A stretch of DNA of 29,218 nucleotides from a virus. Made by a program: the position numbers and the translations under genes. Shown here in pieces: positions 1 to 5,951 of the stretch. The DNA lies in IMG/VR virus record IMGVR_UViG_3300044703_000141, positions 1 through 29,218 of that record; one strand, given 5' to 3'. The notes beneath the pieces are model-generated. The model ran no database searches. It was given only the letters and a program-made list of their open reading frames with translations, and had not been told where the DNA came from. How positions within the stretch are numbered: position 1 is the stretch's first letter; the number at the start of each line of letters is the position of its first letter.

Positions 1-366
1 ATGGGGTGTGTCCATCCCACCTCTCTCCTTAACGTCAAAAGCGTGAGCCAAGCGGAGTCCCAGGATGCATTGCACGTCCTCCGGGCGACCCTCGCCCGGG
101 CCGAGCGGGCGAAGGCCCGCTTCTCCTATCTCAACGACTACGCGAACGGCCTCGTCACCAGGGGGGTGGACGCTCAGCGCATCCTCAACGAGCTGATCGA
201 GGGCGACGCATATCTCACACAGGTCCAGGCGGCGCGGTCTGGCCTCCGGGCCATCGAGGACCAGCTTGCCTCGACGAAGCGGGAGATGAACGAGGCGGCG
301 TCCCGGCACCAGGCATTGAGCATCGAGGCGAACCGCCTCAGGGCAGCCCTGTACCACTCACTATGA
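1..366 (+). CDS. Small helical protein of unknown function, possibly 5'-truncated
   Basis: I do not recognise this protein. The frame is open from the first base of the window, so the true start may lie upstream; the ATG at base 1 and a GTG at 43 are both in frame, and neither has a convincing Shine-Dalgarno sequence. The product (up to 121 aa) is rich in Ala, Arg, Glu and Leu. Its second half (about residues 78-117) has heptad-like spacing of Leu, Ile and Ala, so a coiled coil or helical bundle is likely. The stop (364-366) overlaps a possible ATG at 363, linking it to the next gene in a tightly packed run of four small genes. This looks like ordinary phage accessory-gene packing; no enzymatic motif is seen. 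Confidence 0.6.
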   Translation: MGCVHPTSLLNVKSVSQAESQDALHVLRATLARAERAKARFSYLNDYANGLVTRGVDAQRILNELIEGDAYLTQVQAARSGLRAIEDQLASTKREMNEAASRHQALSIEANRLRAALYHSL

Positions 367-380
367 CCAAAGGGAGCGAC

Positions 381-776
381 ATGCGAGAGATCAGCCTCAA
401 GGAGGTCGAGGGCGCCCTGCGCCAGTTGGCCGAGTCCAACCCCGATGGGCATGGGAGGGGCCCGGCTGTCGGCGAGTGCGTCTACACGAACCAGGACGGG
501 ACGCCCGGGTGCGTCGTCGGCCATGTCCTTGAGATCCTCGGCCTCCCCCGCCCTGCCTTCACGGACTCGACGAACACCTGCGGTGTCGAGACCACTGTCT
601 CGTCGACCGGGGAGTGCTTCCAGGAGTGGCTCCGTGGGGTCGGCGCCACCCTCTCTGACGACGCCCGGGAGATCCTCAACCAGGCCCAGGAACACAACGA
701 CTACATGCCCTTCCCGGCGACAGGTCTCAGGACGTTCCGCGAGGTCGTCGAACTGACCCTGGGGGTGCCGGCATGA
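381..776 (+). CDS. Hypothetical phage protein with a Cys/Gly 'GCVVGHVL' segment
   Basis: A 131-aa protein if started at ATG 381, which has AAGGGAG (370-376) four bases upstream. An alternative ATG at 363 overlaps the previous stop but has no ribosome-binding site. The N-terminal third contains a short segment with ECVYTNQDG followed by GCVVGHVLEILG. This arrangement, a Cys, a short Tyr-containing strand and a C-x-VG-x-xL helix, occurs in uncharacterised actinobacteriophage proteins; that resemblance is from memory of the families. The C-terminal half (about 80-125) looks helical and includes an acidic stretch that ends in TFREVVELTLGVP. It overlaps the next gene by ATGA at 773-776. No catalytic motif is recognised. 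Confidence 0.7.
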   Translation: MREISLKEVEGALRQLAESNPDGHGRGPAVGECVYTNQDGTPGCVVGHVLEILGLPRPAFTDSTNTCGVETTVSSTGECFQEWLRGVGATLSDDAREILNQAQEHNDYMPFPATGLRTFREVVELTLGVPA

Positions 777-1078
777 CCTATAACCCCATCCGCAATGCGT
801 TGGTGCAGCTCAGCAGACGAGGGTGGGTGAAGGGCTATATCGAGGATGCCCAGGGACGTGTTTGCTTGCTTGGTGCCCTCTCGCACTGCTCGGGAGGCAT
901 CGGAGCGTCGACAATCGTAGAGAAGGTGATTGTCGAGCAGTACCCAGAGAGGTATGACGCCGCCGTGTATATGAACCACGTTGCACGGTTCAACGACCAC
1001 CCCGACACGACGCTTGAGGACGTGGTCATGGTCATGGAGAAGGCGGCCCTGCGCCTAGACGAGCAGGTGGTGGCCTGA
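773..1078 (+). CDS. DUF6197-like small phage protein
   Basis: A 101-aa protein starting at ATG 773 inside the stop of the preceding gene (ATGA). It has three blocks: an N-terminal helix ending RRGWVKGY, a central VCLLGALSHC segment, and a C-terminal FNDHPDTTLEDVVMVMEKA segment. The order 'GW.+G', 'CL.GAL', then 'ND.P.TT.EDV...L.KA' is what I know of the DUF6197 family found in actinobacteria and their phages, whose function is unknown. Base composition is less G+C-rich than in the structural genes and several A/T-ending codons appear, which suggests a different history from the virion module. It is followed by a TGATG junction with the next gene. Confidence 0.75.
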   Translation: MTYNPIRNALVQLSRRGWVKGYIEDAQGRVCLLGALSHCSGGIGASTIVEKVIVEQYPERYDAAVYMNHVARFNDHPDTTLEDVVMVMEKAALRLDEQVVA

Positions 1079-1365
1079 TGGCGAAGATCGACCGTGCCCA
1101 CCGCATCGCCAGCAACGCCCTCCTCGGGTTCCACAGCACCCTCCGAGGTCTCGACCAGGCCATTGGCCTGATCAACGAGCACGTCCAGCGGCGCAACGAG
1201 GACATCCAGGGGCACTACGACGCCATCGACGCCCACCACGACTCCATCGAGGAGATCGAGGGTGACATCGGCGTCGCCCTCGACGCCGCACACGAGCACT
1301 TGACCGTCAAGGGGAGGATCGAGCAGATCCTTGGCATCTCACAGGAGCCGCCGCCCGAGCCTTGA
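1078..1365 (+). CDS. Small coiled-coil protein of unknown function
   Basis: A 95-aa protein whose ATG shares one base with the stop of the gene before it (TGATG, 1076-1080). It is rich in His, Asp, Glu and Ile with regular spacing. Residues about 18-70 (LRGLDQAIGLINEHV onward, then DAIDAHHDSIEEIEGDIGVA) look like a long amphipathic coiled coil. The C-terminus ends in PPPEP. It is the last gene of the leftmost run; 384 bases without a gene follow. A role as an oligomeric accessory or structural protein is a guess; no family was recognised. Confidence 0.65.
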   Translation: MAKIDRAHRIASNALLGFHSTLRGLDQAIGLINEHVQRRNEDIQGHYDAIDAHHDSIEEIEGDIGVALDAAHEHLTVKGRIEQILGISQEPPPEP

Positions 1366-1372
1366 GCAGGCT

Positions 1373-1453
1373 TTGGCCCGGGGCAATTCCAACGCCAATT
1401 GGCTGCGGATAGCTGCATGGGTGTGATGGCTTCGTGCCAGCGCCCCGGGCCAA
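1373..1453 (+). ncRNA. Long-stem structured element A (81 nt) upstream of tRNA-Pro
   Basis: Bases 1373-1384 (TTGGCCCGGGGC) are perfectly complementary to 1442-1453 (GCCCCGGGCCAA), giving a 12-bp closing helix around a 57-nt interior. Inside are smaller pairing options: TGGC 1427-1430 with GCCA 1436-1439, and GCTG 1412-1415 with CAGC 1438-1441, which are alternatives. No U-tract follows, so it is not a standard terminator, and no tRNA T-loop is present. It could be RNA structure or a DNA site. Strand is assumed from the flanking genes. Confidence 0.4.
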
Positions 1454-1457
1454 TCAA

Positions 1458-1555
1458 CTCCCCCTTCTGACCCGGGCCTGGGCAGGGAGGTCGGCTCCCG
1501 CGAAGAGTTCGGCCGACTTGGTGGGGTCGTCTGCTGTACGCCGCAGAAGGGGGAG
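1458..1555 (+). ncRNA. Long-stem structured element B (98 nt) directly before tRNA-Pro
   Basis: Bases 1458-1469 (CTCCCCCTTCTG) pair perfectly with 1544-1555 (CAGAAGGGGGAG). A nested helix can form between ACCC 1470-1473 and GGGT 1524-1527, extendable by G1469-C1528 as an alternative. Deeper still, GTCGGC 1490-1495 pairs with GCCGAC 1512-1517, followed after a bulge by CGAA 1501-1504 with TTCG 1508-1511. The nested layers form one elongated hairpin, with a 3'-side single-stranded segment 1529-1543. It begins four bases after element A and ends six bases before the tRNA. No U-tract follows. Confidence 0.42.
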
Positions 1556-1561
1556 GCCCAT

Positions 1562-1635
1562 CGGGATGTGGCCCAGCTTGGCAGGGCGCCTGCTTTGGGA
1601 GCAGGAGGTCGGGGGTTCGAATCCCCCTATCCCGA
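1562..1635 (+). tRNA. tRNA-Pro (anticodon UGG)
   Basis: A complete cloverleaf can be read. The acceptor stem is CGGGATG (1562-1568) with TATCCCG (1628-1634), including one G-U pair. The D arm is GCCC/GGGC. The anticodon arm is CCTGC-TTTGGGA-GCAGG with UGG at the anticodon positions. The T arm is GGGGG-TTCGAAT-CCCCC. The discriminator is A1635 and the CCA end is not encoded. UGG would read CCA, CCG and probably CCU codons. The phage's proteins include strikingly Pro-rich segments (portal tail, the 133-aa protein), so supplementing this tRNA could help their translation; that is inference. It sits between two long-stem elements in a gene-free stretch just before the terminase. Confidence 0.93.
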
Positions 1636-1638
1636 CTT

Positions 1639-1726
1639 GTAGACGAGGGCCGCTGGCAACCCAGCCTTGGGTCCTAAGTCGCAGAGCGCGCTGACCAGGC
1701 AGCGGCGCCAGGCGGCCCTCGTCTGC
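1639..1726 (+). ncRNA. Branched long-stem element C (88 nt) between tRNA-Pro and terminase
   Basis: AGACGAGGGCCG (1641-1652) pairs with CGGCCCTCGTCT (1713-1724). After a single bulged G1712 the helix continues as CTGGC (1653-1657) with GCCAG (1707-1711). This gives 17 bp with one bulge, plus a possible U1640-G1725 and G1639-C1726. Two hairpins can form inside: ACCCA 1659-1663 with TGGGT 1668-1672 (4-nt loop), and CGCTG 1689-1693 with CAGCG 1700-1704 (6-nt loop). This is a plausible three-way junction. It ends 23 bases before the terminase start codon. No U-tract follows. It could be a structured RNA or a DNA-level packaging or regulatory site. Confidence 0.48.
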
Positions 1727-1735
1727 CCATTGGTG

Positions 1736-1755
1736 GGGGTAGGGCTGAGATGCCC
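1736..1755 (+). promoter_or_regulatory. G-rich leader with start-codon hairpin, terminase
   Basis: The leader reads GGGGTAGGGC followed by TGAG and the ATG. GGGC 1742-1745 can pair with GCCC 1752-1755, leaving the first two bases of the start codon in a 6-nt loop. The G-run and GTAGG serve as the ribosome-binding site. The same layout occurs before 3887, 19447, 25615 and 27340. Confidence 0.5.
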
Positions 1756-3657
1756 GAGCCCAAGTACCAGGCCGCCCGCAACTGGTCGCGTGAGCGCCGC
1801 TTCGCCGAGGCGGTCAAGCGCGTCGTGGACGAGGACTGGACCCAGGCCGACGCCGCCGTGCAGTTCGGCGTCTCCCGCCCCCGCCTCAATGAGCACGTCA
1901 AGGCGTACAAGGAGAGGCAGGCCGACCTAGCCGAGCGCGTGCTGGCCCAGGCGGTTGACCCGGTCGGGCTGAATGAGCGCCGCAGGGTCGGCACCTTCGA
2001 GGAGTTCGACGAGCACTACTTCGGCCGGTGGCAGTGCCCCGACTGCGAGACCCACCACCCCACGCCGGAGTTCCACCGTGACATCGACAGGGCGCTGGAG
2101 GGCGAGAACAGCCGCGTCCTCATCAATATGCCGCCGTACCACGCCAAGTCGACGCGCGTGACCGTCAAGCACACCGTCTACCAGCTCGTGAGGGACCCGA
2201 ACCACCGGACCATCATCATCTCGAAGTCCCTCGGCTTCGCCAAGGAGTTCCTGCACTCCATCGACCAGTTGCTCACCAACCCCGACCTCTACCTCGGGGG
2301 GCCGAGCCTGCTCGAGGATTGGGGGCCGTTCAAGGACGACTCCAAGGACTCCATCTGGAACACCGAGAAGATCTACGTCGCCGGCCGGGTGACGGCCGAG
2401 AAGGACCCGACCGTCAAGGTGATCGGGGTCGGCGGCCAGATCTACGGCTCCCGGGCCGACACCATCAAGGCGGACGACGTCGCCACCCTGGAGAACCAGC
2501 GCAACCCCGAGCGGGTCATGCAGATGCTGGAGTGGTTCGACAAGGAGGTCTCCTCCCGCATCGGGCGCCGGGGGAAGCTCATATGGGTCGGCACCCGCGT
2601 CCACCCGGGGGACATCTACTCCACCCTGGGCAACCGCGAGGGCTACAAGGTGCTGCGCTTCCCGGCCATCCTCCAGGAGGGCACCGACGAGGGGCCTGGC
2701 CTGACCCTGTGGCCGGACCACTTCACCTACGAGATGGCGTGCTCGAAGCGCACGGAGATGTCCGACGCCGACTTCCAGCTCGTCTACCAGAACGTCGACA
2801 TACCCGGCCTCGGCGCCTCGTTCACGGCCGAGATGCTCGACGAGTGCAAGGACCGAGAGCGGATGCGCGGGCACTACGACCCGTCGTGGCGCCTCATCGC
2901 CGGCCTCGACCTGGCCGGCGGCAACGCCGGGTCCGGCTACACGGCCGGGACCCTGGAGGGCATCGACCTCAAGACCGGCAAGCGCTTCCTCGTGGACATC
3001 TTCAACGTGAAGTCCATGCGCGCCCCGCAGCTCAAGGGCCAGATCCTTGACTGGTCGGACATGTACCCGATCTACGAATGGCGCGTAGAGAACAATGGGT
3101 TACAAAGTAACCTAGTTCAGTACAATGAGGAGATAATCACCCATCTCGCCAAGCGTGGCATTCGGGTGACCGGCCACAACACGGCGAGCAACAAGTGGGA
3201 CCCGCAATTCGGCGTCGAGTCCCTGGCCCCGCTCTACCAGGCGCAGATGGTCTCCATCCCGTGGGGCAACTCCTCGACGGCGCAGGTCTTTCAGCAGCTC
3301 ATCAACCAGCTCCTGACGTTCCCCATGGGCTCACTCTCCGACGTGGTGATGTCCCACTGGTTCGCTGACCTGGGCTGCCGCGACCTCCTGCGCCGGGCGC
3401 ACCTGCCGATGTTCAACGAGCGCATGCGCGTCCCCGAGCGGGTTGCCCGCCGTCGCCGGGTCATCGACTTCGCCAGCGGCGAGGTGCGGAGCATCCCGCT
3501 CGCAGAGCAGCGCCGGGCCGTCTACCGGGGCCGGGGCACGAGGGGCTACCGCCGGGTGATGGTTGGCCACCCCACGCCGCACCGGGACTTCGAGGAGCCA
3601 GCGCCCGAGGCGCCACAGCGCTTCGTGAACGTGGCTGGCGAGGTGCTAGCGGACTAG
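1750..3657 (+). CDS. Terminase large subunit (packaging ATPase/nuclease) with N-terminal HTH
   Basis: This 635-aa protein is the DNA-packaging motor. It would dock on the portal, use ATP to translocate DNA into the prohead and cut the concatemer. Residues 16-56 form a helix-turn-helix-like segment (WTQADAAVQFGVSRPRL), like small-terminase or transposase DNA-binding heads; no separate small subunit is seen. C96-x2-C99 followed by His residues may bind metal. The ATPase domain shows a Walker A-like MPPYHAKST (127-135), acidic DD at 242-243 as Walker B candidate, and the coupling motif VGTRVHPGD (280-288). The RNase H-like nuclease has D387 (GLDLAGG), E447 (WRVENNG) and D540 (WFADLG) as likely metal ligands. 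The ATG at 1750 follows a G-rich leader. About 80 bases around the E447 motif are unusually A+T-rich. Family assignment is strong; the HTH role is inference. Confidence 0.95.
   Translation: MPEPKYQAARNWSRERRFAEAVKRVVDEDWTQADAAVQFGVSRPRLNEHVKAYKERQADLAERVLAQAVDPVGLNERRRVGTFEEFDEHYFGRWQCPDCETHHPTPEFHRDIDRALEGENSRVLINMPPYHAKSTRVTVKHTVYQLVRDPNHRTIIISKSLGFAKEFLHSIDQLLTNPDLYLGGPSLLEDWGPFKDDSKDSIWNTEKIYVAGRVTAEKDPTVKVIGVGGQIYGSRADTIKADDVATLENQRNPERVMQMLEWFDKEVSSRIGRRGKLIWVGTRVHPGDIYSTLGNREGYKVLRFPAILQEGTDEGPGLTLWPDHFTYEMACSKRTEMSDADFQLVYQNVDIPGLGASFTAEMLDECKDRERMRGHYDPSWRLIAGLDLAGGNAGSGYTAGTLEGIDLKTGKRFLVDIFNVKSMRAPQLKGQILDWSDMYPIYEWRVENNGLQSNLVQYNEEIITHLAKRGIRVTGHNTASNKWDPQFGVESLAPLYQAQMVSIPWGNSSTAQVFQQLINQLLTFPMGSLSDVVMSHWFADLGCRDLLRRAHLPMFNERMRVPERVARRRRVIDFASGEVRSIPLAEQRRAVYRGRGTRGYRRVMVGHPTPHRDFEEPAPEAPQRFVNVAGEVLAD
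3096..3114. other. A+T-rich island with a palindrome inside the terminase gene
   Basis: GGTTAC (3098-3103) and GTAACC (3107-3112) flank AAA, a perfect 6-bp inverted repeat extendable by a T-A pair beyond a G-T pair. It lies in a stretch (about 3076-3150) with codons rare elsewhere here (TTA, CAA, AGT, CTA, GTT, ATA). The protein sequence, the second nuclease motif, remains intact. Confidence 0.5.
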
Positions 3658-3849
3658 CTGCCAGCAGTTCGCTGGCATCAGGAACTTGTAGGTCCGGGGG
3701 TAGACGACCGCTTGTCCGCTCATGGGCGGGGCGTCCGTCTCGGAGCAGAACACCCGAGGGGGCACGCTCGTCGCGGTGGGCGCCGACGCTGCGCCTCCCC
3801 CGCAGGCCGCCAGCCCGAGGAGGGCGCACAGGGCCAAGGCCAGCCGCAT
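3646..3849 (-). CDS. Small phage-encoded lipoprotein, antisense to the structural operon
   Basis: A 67-aa minus-strand gene. Its N-terminus MRLALALCALLGLAAC is a clear signal peptide: positively charged Arg2, a hydrophobic core and the lipobox LAAC with Cys16 as the lipidation site. A GGG-AAS-AP-TATSVPP linker follows, then a short domain with two Cys (FCSE and NCW), which could form a disulfide outside the membrane. GGGGA lies just before the start. The 3' end overlaps the terminase stop by 12 bases, tail to tail. Small lipoproteins of phages such as T5 Llp block receptor use or DNA injection of superinfecting phage; assigning that role here is inference from position and type. The longer open frame upstream of this Met is considered a shadow because the signal peptide sits exactly here. 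Confidence 0.72.
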   Translation of the reverse strand: MRLALALCALLGLAACGGGAASAPTATSVPPRVFCSETDAPPMSGQAVVYPRTYKFLMPANCWQLVR

Positions 3850-3874
3850 GTCCCCATGGTAGGCCGCGCTTGGG

Positions 3875-3896
3875 GGTAGGGCCGAGATGCCCTTCC
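3875..3896 (+). promoter_or_regulatory. G-rich leader with start-codon hairpin, 97-aa gene
   Basis: GG-T-AGGGC (3875-3882) can pair with GCCC-T-T-CC (3889-3896): seven pairs with a single U-U mismatch. The 6-nt loop CGAGAT (3883-3888) contains most of the ATG at 3887. It is almost the same sequence as the terminase leader up to the start codon, but the downstream arm differs and still pairs. Confidence 0.55.
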
Positions 3897-4180
3897 TCAA
3901 GACGCTCCGTGAGAGCCGTGCCCGCAAGCGCTCAGCGAGGCAGTCGCAGGCCGCTCTCGGCACTGTCCGGGAGCAGGCCCAGCAGACGGGCGGGGTGGTC
4001 TGCGCCACACTCGACCCCTCCGGCGAGCCCCGGTACTTCGTCATGGCGCCCGACGCCACGGCAGACGACGTCTCGGCCGCCGCCTTCAAGCACCGCTGGG
4101 GCGCCGACCCGTCGAACGCCGACCTGATCCTCCGGCAGATCGCTGACCGGTACTCGAAGCGAGCCCCCATTGCTCGCTGA
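3887..4180 (+). CDS. Hypothetical protein between terminase and portal
   Basis: A 97-aa protein starting at ATG 3887 after a G-rich leader. The first 30 residues are strongly basic (LKTLRESRARKRSARQ), so it may bind nucleic acid or pack as a helix. Residues about 35-70 read as a small beta segment (GVVCATLDPSGEPRYFVMAPD), then a helix with AAFKHRWGADP. No family was recognised. Its last 11 bases overlap the start region of the portal gene, so the two are probably translated together. Its location matches small connector or terminase-associated proteins in other phages, but nothing in the sequence proves such a role. Confidence 0.72.
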   Translation: MPFLKTLRESRARKRSARQSQAALGTVREQAQQTGGVVCATLDPSGEPRYFVMAPDATADDVSAAAFKHRWGADPSNADLILRQIADRYSKRAPIAR

Positions 4181-5951
4181 GAAGGACATCCCAGCCCTCT
4201 TCTGCGCCTTCCGGGAGCGCTACAACGACCGGGACGGGCGCATGACCCTCCTTGACTCCGTGGTGGCCGGCGACTGGAACGTCCTCGACCCCGACAGCGA
4301 GAAGCTGACCAGCCGCTCCCCGAACCTCGTGCAGGTCGCCCTGGAGGACACCGCCGAGGCCGCCGGCCTCATGCCGACCGTGCGGGTGTCGCCGCGGCGC
4401 CCGACCCAGCGCCTGAAGGACATGGCGGCCCGGATGGAGCGCATCGCCGCCGGGTACTGGGACTTCTCCCAGATGGAGCTCTTGGTGCCACAGACCATCA
4501 TGGACATGGCGGGCTTCGGCTTCGCCTCCTGGGTCGTGTGGCCGGACTTCGACGAGCGCCTGCCCGTGATCGAGAAGCGGGACCCGCGCACCTGCTACCC
4601 AGAGCCAGGCTTCCGGCCCGGGCAGGCCGCTCGTCGCGTCATCTTCGCCCGCAACGTCCACTACTCCCAGCTCCCGCCGCTGTACCAGAGGCTCTGCCGG
4701 GACTTCGTCATCGGGGCCTCCGGCGAGTACCTGGAGGAGAAGTCGCACGTCACCCTCGTCGAGTTCTTCGACGAGGAGGAGTACGTCATCGCCGCCCTCT
4801 TCAACCCCGGGATCAGCGCCACGCCAGGGGTCAGCGACTACGTCCCCGTCCTCCTCGACCGCATCCCGAACCGGACGGGCGTCTGCCCTGTGGTCGTGGG
4901 GTCGAGGTTCGCCCTCGACGGCGAGTTCCGCGGGCAGTTCGACCAGATCATCGGCGTCCTTGAGGCGCACGTCCGCCTCATGGCGATGGTGCTCGACTAC
5001 GCCGACCAGGCCGTCTACTCAGACATCTGGGTCAAGGACCTGATCGGTGAGATGCCCTTCGGCGGTGGCGCCTACATCGAGCTCGGCCCCCAGGGCGCCA
5101 TCGGCCGCGTGCCGCCCGCCGTCACCTCCCTGAACATCCAGCAGGACTTGGACCGGCTCGTCGACTCGATCCACGTCGGCGGCCGGTGGCCCAAGTCCCG
5201 CCCCGGCGAGATCGACCAGTCCATCGCGTCGGCCAAGTTCATCGAGGCGTCGGCCGGGATGATGAACACGGCCATCAAGACGTACCACCAGATCCTCCAG
5301 CGGATGATGGAGCACGCCCTGCGCCTGTGCTTCCTCACCGACCAGAAGTACTTCCCCGGCCCGAAGTCGGTCAGCGGCATCCTCCGCAACCAGGAGTTCG
5401 TTGAGGAGTACGACGCCACCAAGGACGTGGACATCAAGAACCGCATCCGCATCGAGTACGGCCTGGGCCTCGGGCGGGACCCGGCCCAGTCGGCGGTGCT
5501 GATGATCCAGTACGCCAAGGAGAGCTACATCTCCAACGAGTTCGTCCAGGAGAACATCGACGGCCTCACGGACGTCGGGCGGGAGCGCGTCAGGATCGAC
5601 ACGGAGACGTTCGAGTCCATGATGAAGGCGGACCTGCTCCAGCGCCTCCAGGCCCAGCAGCTCCCGGCGAAGGCCCTGGCTGACATCATCGACGCCCGCG
5701 AGCGGGGTGAGTCGCTGTCGGCCATCTATCGCAAGTACGTCGTCACGGAGGACCAGGCGCCCACACAGCCCGCTGGGCTGCCGGGCGTCCCCGGTGCGCC
5801 TGGTGCGCCCCCAGCGCCAGGCCCCGGCCCGGGCGCCCCCCCCGGGGGGCTGCCGTCACCACCCCCAGCGCCTGACGCTGGCAGCCTCGTCGCCCGCCTC
5901 GGCGTCCCCGCCGGCAATCGGAACTCGTTCCTGAGCGTGCAGCAAGGATGA
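4170..5951 (+). CDS. Portal protein
   Basis: A 593-aa protein immediately after the terminase region. Its N-terminal half has the portal-like run RSPNLVQVALEDTAEAAG (about 49-66), and the middle contains alternating strands and long helices ending with the long helix before residue 520. The portal would form a dodecameric ring at one capsid vertex and serve as DNA channel and terminase dock. The frame opens at TTG 4170, which overlaps the previous gene; no ATG is closer than 4242, and the intervening residues look like real portal N-terminus, so I keep the TTG. Residues about 530-577 are an unusual Pro/Gly-rich tail with collagen-like GLPGVPGAPGAP repeats, encoded partly by a C8G6 tract (5836-5849). 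Call made from size, position and motif rather than a search. Confidence 0.85.
   Translation: MLAEKDIPALFCAFRERYNDRDGRMTLLDSVVAGDWNVLDPDSEKLTSRSPNLVQVALEDTAEAAGLMPTVRVSPRRPTQRLKDMAARMERIAAGYWDFSQMELLVPQTIMDMAGFGFASWVVWPDFDERLPVIEKRDPRTCYPEPGFRPGQAARRVIFARNVHYSQLPPLYQRLCRDFVIGASGEYLEEKSHVTLVEFFDEEEYVIAALFNPGISATPGVSDYVPVLLDRIPNRTGVCPVVVGSRFALDGEFRGQFDQIIGVLEAHVRLMAMVLDYADQAVYSDIWVKDLIGEMPFGGGAYIELGPQGAIGRVPPAVTSLNIQQDLDRLVDSIHVGGRWPKSRPGEIDQSIASAKFIEASAGMMNTAIKTYHQILQRMMEHALRLCFLTDQKYFPGPKSVSGILRNQEFVEEYDATKDVDIKNRIRIEYGLGLGRDPAQSAVLMIQYAKESYISNEFVQENIDGLTDVGRERVRIDTETFESMMKADLLQRLQAQQLPAKALADIIDARERGESLSAIYRKYVVTEDQAPTQPAGLPGVPGAPGAPPAPGPGPGAPPGGLPSPPPAPDAGSLVARLGVPAGNRNSFLSVQQG

Noticed and set aside
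1373-1555. Elements A and B as degenerate tRNAs
   Set aside because: No T-loop consensus, no 7-bp anticodon loop at the right distance, and closing helices of 12 bp do not fit the cloverleaf.
1434-1694. Plus-strand frame across the tRNA region
   Set aside because: It spans the tRNA-Pro and parts of elements A-C, has an odd composition, and no ribosome-binding site; the RNA explanation is better.
3850-4170. N-terminal extension of the minus-strand lipoprotein frame
   Set aside because: It overlaps the plus-strand 97-aa gene, and the signal peptide begins precisely at the internal Met (start codon complementary to 3847-3849).
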